From contig CAIYWD010000107.1 in the NCBI GenBank assembly GCA_903929815.1, positions 1 through 36,289 of the forward strand: a stretch of DNA of 36,289 nucleotides, in the 5' to 3' direction. The DNA comes from an uncultured beta proteobacterium (GTDB taxonomy: Bacteria; Pseudomonadota; Gammaproteobacteria; Burkholderiales; Burkholderiaceae_C). Position 1 is the stretch's first letter, and each line of letters begins with the position of its first letter. The position numbers were made by a program, and so were the translations under genes. A model generated the notes under the pieces. The model was given only the letters and a program-made list of their open reading frames with translations. It searched no databases and was not told the DNA's origin. This document shows positions 29,308 to 36,289 of this stretch, one piece after another.

Positions 29308-29868
29308 ATGGCCACCAAATCGACCATTTTCAAAGCCAGCCTGGCCATTGCGGATATTGACCACGCCTACTACGCCAACCACGATTTCACCCTGGCGCGT
29401 CACCCCAGCGAAACCGACGATCGCATGATGATCAGGCTGTGCGCCCTGGCTTTGCATGCTCACCAGTTGAAAACGGATTGTGCGGGTGATGGCACACTGG
29501 CTTTCGGAGCGGGATTGTCAAACCCTGATGAACCCGACGTGTGGTTGCGTGATTTCACAGGCAGGGTGCGACTGTGGATTGAAGTCGGCCAACCCGAGGA
29601 AAAACCTCTGGGCAAAGCGTGCAGCAAAGCCGATGCCGTGGCGCTTTACTGCTTTGGTTCAAGCGCTGACGTGTGGTGGCGTGGCATTCAGGGCAAATTG
29701 ACCAGGTTTCACCATCTGGATGTTTGGAACATTCCAAACAAGACCACACAAGCGCTCTTGCCTTTGGCGCAACGCAGCATGAACCTCAATATCACCCTAC
29801 AACAGGGTGTCTTGATGATGGGGGATGGTTCATTGCAAGTGGATGTCGAACCTGTGCGATGGAAATGA
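29308..29868 (+). CDS. yaeQ: YaeQ-family protein
   Basis: MATKSTIFKASLAIADIDHAYYANHDFTLARHPSETDDRMMIRLCALALHA; NPDEPDVWLRDFTGRVRLWIEVGQPEEKPLGKACSKAD. Confidence 0.93.
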   Translation: MATKSTIFKASLAIADIDHAYYANHDFTLARHPSETDDRMMIRLCALALHAHQLKTDCAGDGTLAFGAGLSNPDEPDVWLRDFTGRVRLWIEVGQPEEKPLGKACSKADAVALYCFGSSADVWWRGIQGKLTRFHHLDVWNIPNKTTQALLPLAQRSMNLNITLQQGVLMMGDGSLQVDVEPVRWK

Positions 29869-30442
29869 ATGGGTGATAACCTTCCCTCTGCAAGATGTTT
29901 TGCAAACGAGGCCAGTCAAAACCCGCTCCCGGGTCGCCCTTGCGGCCTGGTGAAATGTGTTCATGGCCTGCAATGTGCATAATGGCATACCGCTGCATGA
30001 TGTCCCAACACAGCCTTTGCAAACAGGCATATTGAGCGTCTTCAAACCGATCGCCTTCCAAGCCTTCAAGTTCAATGCCAATGCTGTCGTCGTTGCAGTT
30101 GTCTTTGCCCCTGTAGCAAGACACGCCGGCATGCCAGGCACGGTCATCGCAACTGACACACTGCCAAAGCGCACCATCACGTCGAACGAAAAAATGCGCA
30201 GACACGGCCATCCCCTCCATCTGCCCAAAGGACGGGTGTGACTGCCAATCCAGTTGGTTGGTAAAAAACTCTAAAACCTGCGGTCCACCGTAAATGCCTG
30301 GGGGCAGGCTGATGGCATGAAGAACAATCAAATCGACCTGCGCACCAAGGGGGCGGGGGCCAAAATTGGGCGAAGGCATTTTGGATGCTGGCACATACCA
30401 ACCCTGCTCCCACACGCCTGGCGTGCAGTCAAAGGGAGTCAT
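29792..30442 (-). CDS. ampD: 1,6-anhydro-N-acetylmuramyl-L-alanine amidase AmpD
   Basis: LIVLHAISLPPGIYGGPQVLEFFTNQLD, VSAHFFVRRDGALWQCV, DRAWHAGVS, DDSIGIELEG, IAGHEHISPGRKGDPGAGFDW. Confidence 0.93.
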   Translation of the reverse strand: MTPFDCTPGVWEQGWYVPASKMPSPNFGPRPLGAQVDLIVLHAISLPPGIYGGPQVLEFFTNQLDWQSHPSFGQMEGMAVSAHFFVRRDGALWQCVSCDDRAWHAGVSCYRGKDNCNDDSIGIELEGLEGDRFEDAQYACLQRLCWDIMQRYAIMHIAGHEHISPGRKGDPGAGFDWPRLQNILQREGYHPFISIAQVRHPLAMNHPPSSRHPVVG

Positions 30443-31889
30443 CGCCATGGTCTGAGGCTGTAGTAGGTATCTCAATGGCCAAGCGCATCATTCTGTAGCG
30501 CATTTGTCGCAGGCTCAAACCCAGGCGGTTGGCTGCAGCGGTACGGTTGTAATGGGTTTCCTGCAATGCCCGCACCAAAATATCGCGTTCATGGTCGTCT
30601 AGGTAGCGCTGCAAATCTGTGGGCAAACTGCTGGTACTGGTGTTCACAGCGGTCATGGTGACATCAGGCACGGGTGCAGTGCGGCTGGGTACATCGAGTT
30701 GCAGTTGCCCATCTTCACCCAAAGCCAGCGCACGGTGTAACAGATTTTCTAATTCACGCACATTGCCAGGCAGTGTCAAACCGGATAGCTGCTCCAGCAT
30801 GGCGGGTTTTAACATGGGTGTGGGGTGTCCGGATTCGCGTGCAATGCGCGACAACAATGCGCTGCACAAATCGGGCAAATCTTCAAGACGTTGGCGCAAG
30901 GGTGTCAAAACCAAATCAATCACATTCAGGCGGTAATACAAATCTTGCCGAAACCGACCGGCTGACACTTCGTCGGCCAGATTTTTGTGGGTGGCACTGA
31001 TGATGCGCACATCGACAGGTTCTTCTTGCGTCGCTCCCAGTGGGCGAATTCGCCGCTCCTGAATGGCACGCAGCAATTTGGACTGCATGGCCAGCGGTAA
31101 ATCGCCAATTTCATCCAAAAATAAAGTACCCCCTTTTGCAGCTTGAAAAAAACCTTCGCGATCCTGATTGGCACCGGTGTAAGCCCCTTTTCTGGCACCA
31201 AAAAATTCAGCCTCCAACAAATTTTCAGGAATGGCACTGCAATTGACTGCCACCCAGGCATCTGTGGCACGGTGACTGTTGGCGTGAATGGCATAAGCGA
31301 CCAACTCTTTGCCGGTGCCAGATTCGCCGGTCACCAGTACTGGCGCCATGCTGGGGGCAATTTTCACAATCCGGTTTTTAAGCACCCTCATGCACTCTGA
31401 CTGCCCCGTCAACCGCGCCAAGGCTTGCGCACCGTTGGCATGTGTAGAAACCGATGCCTCTGGGGGGTTGTCTGATTTGGTCTGGCGTGTGTTCAGAGAG
31501 GGCGTGTGCCGAACGGCAGAGGCTACCACGCTGCGAAACTGTTTGATATCGACGGGCTTGGTCAAATAATCAAACGCGCCGGCCTTCAAGGCCTCGACCG
31601 CATTGGCCGTCGAACCATACGCTGTAATGACCACACAGCGCTCAGAGCGCTGCTGCTCCTTGATTTCGGTGATGAGCGACAAGCCCAGACCATCGGGCAG
31701 ACGCATGTCGGTAATCAGGGCATCGTACTCATGCGCTGCCAACTGCTCACGCGCCTGACGCAAATCTTCCGCGGTATCTACGAGATAAGACTCACGCAAA
31801 AGGGTGAGTTCATACAAGGTGCGCAAATCGGGTTCGTCATCAACGACCAAAATGCGCATGGGGCGATGGATTGGCGTGGTTTTGGACAT
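30429..31889 (-). CDS. pilR: Sigma-54-dependent response regulator PilR (NtrC family)
   Basis: REC domain (ILVVDDEPDLRTLYELTL...ITDMRLPDG...KPVD), AAA+ GESGTGKELVAYAIH and GAFTGA-like GAYTGA, C-terminal Fis-type HTH YNRTAAANRLGLSLRQMRYRM; adjacent to pilS. Confidence 0.92.
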   Translation of the reverse strand: MSKTTPIHRPMRILVVDDEPDLRTLYELTLLRESYLVDTAEDLRQAREQLAAHEYDALITDMRLPDGLGLSLITEIKEQQRSERCVVITAYGSTANAVEALKAGAFDYLTKPVDIKQFRSVVASAVRHTPSLNTRQTKSDNPPEASVSTHANGAQALARLTGQSECMRVLKNRIVKIAPSMAPVLVTGESGTGKELVAYAIHANSHRATDAWVAVNCSAIPENLLEAEFFGARKGAYTGANQDREGFFQAAKGGTLFLDEIGDLPLAMQSKLLRAIQERRIRPLGATQEEPVDVRIISATHKNLADEVSAGRFRQDLYYRLNVIDLVLTPLRQRLEDLPDLCSALLSRIARESGHPTPMLKPAMLEQLSGLTLPGNVRELENLLHRALALGEDGQLQLDVPSRTAPVPDVTMTAVNTSTSSLPTDLQRYLDDHERDILVRALQETHYNRTAAANRLGLSLRQMRYRMMRLAIEIPTTASDHGDDSL

Positions 31890-31951
31890 ATCGTAGAGAC
31901 TGAAATAAAAGAAAACTGTGTCGGAAATGGCGTATTTTTTATAGACGAAAT

Positions 31952-32000
31952 CGGCCTCTAACGCCCGTCCTACTTGCGTTAGTAGCTATCAATTCCATAG
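31952..32000 (+). repeat. REP-like intergenic repeat, copy D
   Basis: GGCCTCTAACGCCCGTCCTACTTGCGTTAGTAGCTATCAATTCCATAG with perfect CTAACGC/GCGTTAG stem. Confidence 0.72.
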
Positions 32001-32017
32001 TTATTTTATCCATATCC

Positions 32018-33682
32018 TCACCCAGGCCCCGTCCTGAAACTGATGCTAAATTCATTCCCCAAAACAGGTACGCCCTTCATGCGGCGAGCGATCCGCTCAT
32101 AACTCATGGTGGCATTGTGTAGATGGCACAGTTCACGGCAAATAAAAAGCCCCAGGCCGCTGGATCGACTCTCTGACGAAAAAAATGGCTCAAACAAATG
32201 CTGCTCAACGGAGGACTCCAGGGGACCACCGTCGCTCCAGACGTGGACGATCACCGCTTGCGATGCACCTGCATCCACATGAATCTGAATGGACTCGGCG
32301 TGTGTGCTGGCATAACGTTTGGCATTGTCGAGTAAATTGATCAAGATACGGCGCAAGTGTTCTGGCTCAAACCAAACAGCCAAGGGTTGCACAGGCTGAT
32401 GCAATACCAGGCGGTGTCCATGCTGACTTTGCCAGTCACGGCAAACGCGCTGAAGGACTTCAGTCAGATTCATGGCGCGTGCCATTTCAACACCATCGTT
32501 GGGTGAAGTATGGGCGACACGCAAAATATCATGCACAATTTTTTCAAGGCGCTGGGCGTTTTGCGCCACCATGCGCGTGAGGCGTTGGTGAGCCGGCTGC
32601 GTCAAGTCTTCGGACAGCAAGGCATTGGCCTGCACAATGGCGGCCAGGGGATTGCGTATTTCATGGGCGACTGCCGCAGACATCCGCCCCATGCTGGCGA
32701 GTTTTTCAGTTCGCAAACGTGCCTGAATTTCGCGCTGATCCTGCATAAACACCACGCACAAGCCCTTGGCATTGTGACCGAGGGGCGCCGTCAGTTGAGA
32801 ACGAACCCTTAACCGGCGCACCCCTTGCCCCTTGTGGCAAATGTCAATGTCTTCATTTTGAGCGCATTTGCCGTTAAAACAGGCCACCACCAAAGTGAGC
32901 AAGGCACGCCAGCCCGGCCTGTCTGACAGATCAATGGGCATATCCGCTACTCCGTCAGACAACCCCAGCAACAGATAAGCAGCAGGATTGGCAGAACGAA
33001 CCAAATGCTGTGCATCAACCATCAACACGCCATCTGTGAGCGACTCAATCACCATTTCATTGACTTGCCTCTGCACGGCCACGTCAAGCCGGCTTTTGTG
33101 TGCGCTTTTTTCAACACTGGCCAGTCGGGTGGCCGTTTCGCTGGCGATGAAGGCAATGACAAAGCAACCTGCACCTGTCAATGCAGCCTGCAAAAAAAGT
33201 GAACTCATGGCCTGTGGCCCTTGCATGCAGAGCCATCCTGCATAAGCAAACAGCAACAAAGTCACGCTGGCAGCAGTGGCCAACGCCAGGCGCAATGACC
33301 CCAAAATAGAAGCCATCAACACCGGCAGGGCAAACAGCGGTGCGTAGTTGATGTTGTTGCCAGACATCACCTGCAGGGCAGCAAACGCCACCAAATCAAT
33401 GCCAACAGTACGAATCCAATAACCGTCAAAGCGGTTGGCAAGTTGTTGGGCACGCTGCATCATGCGCACCACTAGGGCGGCCACCCAATACCCCCCACAA
33501 ATCAGAACAAGGGTACTGCTGTGGGTATCGGTCAAAAAGAAAATACTCCCCTGCAACAGCAGCAACACTGCGCCCAAAACAACACGCGCTGTCATGAAAC
33601 CGCGCCAGAGTCGATCAAATTCGGGCAGCTTGAAATCCGATCCGTACAACGAGTGACCGAACCTGCTCGTATCTTCAGTCAT
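32018..33682 (-). CDS. pilS: Membrane sensor histidine kinase PilS-like
   Basis: Multiple N-terminal TMs, H-box MGRMSAAVAHEIRNPLAAIVQANALL, N-box RRILINLLDNAKRYA, G-box SGLGLFICREL. Confidence 0.92.
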   Translation of the reverse strand: MTEDTSRFGHSLYGSDFKLPEFDRLWRGFMTARVVLGAVLLLLQGSIFFLTDTHSSTLVLICGGYWVAALVVRMMQRAQQLANRFDGYWIRTVGIDLVAFAALQVMSGNNINYAPLFALPVLMASILGSLRLALATAASVTLLLFAYAGWLCMQGPQAMSSLFLQAALTGAGCFVIAFIASETATRLASVEKSAHKSRLDVAVQRQVNEMVIESLTDGVLMVDAQHLVRSANPAAYLLLGLSDGVADMPIDLSDRPGWRALLTLVVACFNGKCAQNEDIDICHKGQGVRRLRVRSQLTAPLGHNAKGLCVVFMQDQREIQARLRTEKLASMGRMSAAVAHEIRNPLAAIVQANALLSEDLTQPAHQRLTRMVAQNAQRLEKIVHDILRVAHTSPNDGVEMARAMNLTEVLQRVCRDWQSQHGHRLVLHQPVQPLAVWFEPEHLRRILINLLDNAKRYASTHAESIQIHVDAGASQAVIVHVWSDGGPLESSVEQHLFEPFFSSESRSSGLGLFICRELCHLHNATMSYERIARRMKGVPVLGNEFSISFRTGPG

Positions 33683-33912
33683 GAGGGTTCGGACTGTTGG
33701 AGATGGTCAAGACAACAATAACTGCCGTGTTGGCCTTTCAGTGCTTGTGCAACAGGCATATACACATGGCACATAGCGCATGACACCATGTCTGTGACTT
33801 GGGGTGGCGGTACAGGTTCTGACGTGGGAGGGGGTAAGGTATCTTGAAAAATGCGACTGCGCCAAACCAGATACGCCAGCAGTCCCAGCAAAAGCAACCA
33901 TACTATCTTCAT
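33679..33912 (-). CDS. PP0621-family small membrane-anchored protein
   Basis: MKIVWLLLLGLLAYLVWRSR...MVSCAMCHVYMPVAQALKGQHGSYCCLDH; start overlaps the ccsA-like gene stop region. Confidence 0.87.
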   Translation of the reverse strand: MKIVWLLLLGLLAYLVWRSRIFQDTLPPPTSEPVPPPQVTDMVSCAMCHVYMPVAQALKGQHGSYCCLDHLQQSEPS

Positions 33913-34709
33913 GGTGTTTGTCCCAGCATCACTTCATGAAAAAAGTGCGAACCCACATAAGCCAGCAACAGTAAGCCAGAGCCAACATACAGCATTCCAA
34001 TAGCGCGCTTGCCGCGCCAGCCAAAGCGTATGCGCCCGACCATCAACACGGCAAAAGTCAGCCACGAAAGCACTGAAAACGTGGTTTTATGATCAAATTT
34101 CAGCGCGTGGCGGCTGCCGTAGAGCACCGTGCCAAAGAAAAAACCTGCCAGCAGCGTCGCAGACAACAACACAAAACCCACACCGACAAAGCGAAAAATC
34201 AAACGCTCAAGCGTCAGAAGTGGCAAATCAGGCGGGGCATTTGTGGCTTGACGAATGCGCATATCAGAGCGAGTCATCCACCCCGCATGAATCACCGCCA
34301 CGGCAAACAGGCCATAAGATGCCATTCCAAAAGCACCATGCAAAGGCAACCAGGCCGATGCCGTCACACCCAAAGCCGCCCCCGGATACCACAAGGCCAG
34401 CAACACCACGCCCGATCCTGTGATGGGCAAAATCGTGGGCAAATGAAGTTTTGGATAAAAATAAATCTCAAAAGCATAGACCAAACCTGCCAGCCACATT
34501 GTCATGGACAAAGCGGGAGCGAAACCAAAATGTCTGGCATCACCCCATAAGCTCCACGTCAGCAACAGACCGTGCAACCCCCAAGCCAGCCCTAGAATAC
34601 TCAGACGGGTGGTTCGCGTCGCAGGGTAAGCACAGGCAGCATACGCTGCAGAAGTCCCTAGAGCCAAGGTCAAAGTCATGGGGTAAGCACTGGCTAAAAT
34701 CATTGGCAC
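33909..34709 (-). CDS. Cytochrome c assembly (CcsA/YpjD-like) membrane protein
   Basis: WLPLHGAFGMASYGLFAVAVIHAGWM, FDHKTTFSVLSWLTFAVLMVGRIRFGWRGKRAI; divergent from ffh. Confidence 0.88.
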   Translation of the reverse strand: MPMILASAYPMTLTLALGTSAAYAACAYPATRTTRLSILGLAWGLHGLLLTWSLWGDARHFGFAPALSMTMWLAGLVYAFEIYFYPKLHLPTILPITGSGVVLLALWYPGAALGVTASAWLPLHGAFGMASYGLFAVAVIHAGWMTRSDMRIRQATNAPPDLPLLTLERLIFRFVGVGFVLLSATLLAGFFFGTVLYGSRHALKFDHKTTFSVLSWLTFAVLMVGRIRFGWRGKRAIGMLYVGSGLLLLAYVGSHFFHEVMLGQTP

Positions 34710-34782
34710 AGTTTAGCGTTTTCTACACTGCCACAGCCGTTTTGCGTGGCATCAACTTCGGCATTGACCGTTACAACCTACC

Positions 34783-36132
34783 ATGGCATCTGCACTTACC
34801 GACAAACTCACCCGCTTGGTCAAAGAGCTTCGCGGACAGGCCAGAATCACCGAATCCAACGTCTCTGACATGTTGCGCGAAGTGCGCATGGCATTGCTTG
34901 AGGCCGATGTAGCACTCCCGGTGGTGCGCGACTTTATCGCACGCGTCAAAGACAAAGCGCTAGGGCAAGATGTGCTGGGGTCACTTTCGCCCGGAGAGGC
35001 GCTTGTTGCCATTGTCAATCAGGAACTTGCCGCCACCATGGGCGATGGCGTGGCTGACATCAACCTCGCTGTTGTGCCGCCGGCAGTCATTTTGATGGCA
35101 GGTCTGCAAGGTGCGGGTAAAACCACCACGGCTGCCAAACTGGCCAAGCATTTGATTGAAAAACGCGGCAAAAAAGTGCTGACCGTCTCTGCTGACGTGT
35201 ATCGGCCAGCAGCCATTGAGCAGCTCAAACAAGTCACGGCGCAAGCTGGTGCTCAATGGTTTGAAAGCAACTCTGACCAAAAGCCGGTGGACATTGCACT
35301 GGCAGCACTGGACTATGCCCGCAAGCATTATTTTGACGTGCTGCTCGTCGATACCGCCGGGCGGCTGGCCATTGATGAGGCATTGATGCGTGAAATCAGC
35401 GACCTTCACACAGCCCTTCAACCCATAGAAACCCTGTTTGTAGTCGATGCCATGCAGGGGCAAGATGCCGTGAATACCGCCAAAGCATTCAAAGAAGCTT
35501 TGCCGCTGACCGGCATTATCCTGACCAAGCTCGACGGTGACTCGCGCGGGGGGGCAGCGCTGTCTGTTCGCCACGTGACGGGTGTTCCCATCAAATTTGC
35601 TGGCATCAGTGAAAAAATTGATGGACTCGAAATATTTGATGCCAATCGTCACGCCGGTCGCATTCTGGGCATGGGCGACATTTTGGCCCTAGTAGAGCAA
35701 GTCACCGCAGGAATGGACATGGCAGCATCGCTAAAGCTCGCCAACAAGGTCAAAAGCGGGGGTACTTTTGATTTGAACGACTTTTTAGATCAAATTCAGC
35801 AAGTGAGCCAAATGGGTGGACTTTCCAGCATCATGGACAAACTGCCTGCCGCCATGGCTGCCCAGGCCAGTCAGATGGATATGGGGAAGGCTGAAAAAGA
35901 CATCAAACACAAAATTGGCATCATCCACAGCATGACCCCGCTTGAGCGACGCAAACCCGAACTGATCAAAGCCACACGCAAGCGCCGCATCGCAGCCGGT
36001 GCAGGTGTTTTGGTGCAGGATGTCAATCGCATGCTCAAGGAATTTGAGCAAGTACAAGGCTTGATGAAAAAAATGAAAGGCAGTGGCATGATGAAAATGA
36101 TGAAACGCCTGGGCGGCATGAAAGGTATTTAG
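34783..36132 (+). CDS. ffh: Signal recognition particle protein Ffh
   Basis: GLQGAGKTTTAAKLAKHL, LLVDTAGRLAIDE, TKLDGDSRGGAALSVRHVTGVPIKFAG, Met-rich C-terminus MKKMKGSGMMKMMKRLGGMKGI. Confidence 0.98.
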   Translation: MASALTDKLTRLVKELRGQARITESNVSDMLREVRMALLEADVALPVVRDFIARVKDKALGQDVLGSLSPGEALVAIVNQELAATMGDGVADINLAVVPPAVILMAGLQGAGKTTTAAKLAKHLIEKRGKKVLTVSADVYRPAAIEQLKQVTAQAGAQWFESNSDQKPVDIALAALDYARKHYFDVLLVDTAGRLAIDEALMREISDLHTALQPIETLFVVDAMQGQDAVNTAKAFKEALPLTGIILTKLDGDSRGGAALSVRHVTGVPIKFAGISEKIDGLEIFDANRHAGRILGMGDILALVEQVTAGMDMAASLKLANKVKSGGTFDLNDFLDQIQQVSQMGGLSSIMDKLPAAMAAQASQMDMGKAEKDIKHKIGIIHSMTPLERRKPELIKATRKRRIAAGAGVLVQDVNRMLKEFEQVQGLMKKMKGSGMMKMMKRLGGMKGI

Positions 36133-36218
36133 GATATGGTCAAGAATAACTCACGGTTCGCTTATTTCAACCCCCAGTTCTTGAGATTGCCGGGTGCGAT
36201 TCAAAGTGATGTGGGATT

Positions 36219-36277
36219 CTGGGAGCGAGGGCGTCTCGCCCTCGGGTGTTTCGATGGCAAGATGCCCTCGCTCCCAG
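36219..36277 (+). repeat. Compound inverted repeat with competing hairpins, downstream of ffh
   Basis: CTGGGAGCGAGGGCGTC (36219-36235) pairs with GATGCCCTCGCTCCCAG (36261-36277); alternatively CGAGGGCG-TCT-CGCCCTCG (36226-36244); followed by GTTTTTGG. Confidence 0.8.
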
Positions 36278-36289
36278 GTTTTTGGCTCA

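Noticed and set aside
34981-35652. 223-aa minus ORF antisense to ffh
   Set aside because: Shadow ORF inside the strongly supported ffh gene.

Overview
The window looks like a chromosomal segment from a betaproteobacterium, probably Burkholderiales and Comamonadaceae-like. Most of it is recognisable core gene content. The minus-strand block runs ndk-rlmN-pilF/pilW-rodZ-ispG-hisS-yfgM-like-bamB-der, with rluB and rluD nearby. Next come bamD, a PP2C phosphatase, an SNase-like nuclease, a GGDEF protein, a MinD/FlhG-like ATPase, lpxC and pdxA. A flagellar filament block follows: two divergent flagellin genes, fliD and fliS. The remainder is an rfaE2-like gene, a degenerate HD-GYP protein, purB, yaeQ, ampD, pilR, pilS, a PP0621-family protein, a cytochrome c assembly (ccsA/ypjD-like) protein and ffh. 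I see no rRNA, tRNA, CRISPR array or intact transposase. The unusual content is mostly non-coding: (i) two long-palindrome repeats at the left edge with compensatory arm changes, whose terminal motif (A)GGATATGGTCAAYAATAA recurs alone at three stop codons and at the rfaE2 start; (ii) a 138-bp MITE-like insertion with perfect 15-bp inverted termini and a perfect 8-bp target-site duplication just upstream of ndk; (iii) a four-copy REP-like intergenic family; (iv) a 110-aa tandem duplication plus a 17-aa duplication inside FliD; (v) divergent flagellins in inverted-repeat configuration around a strong sigma-28-like promoter. I do not see a clear new multi-gene system; the best novelty candidates are the repeat families. 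All homology calls are from recognition of protein sequence, with no database search.
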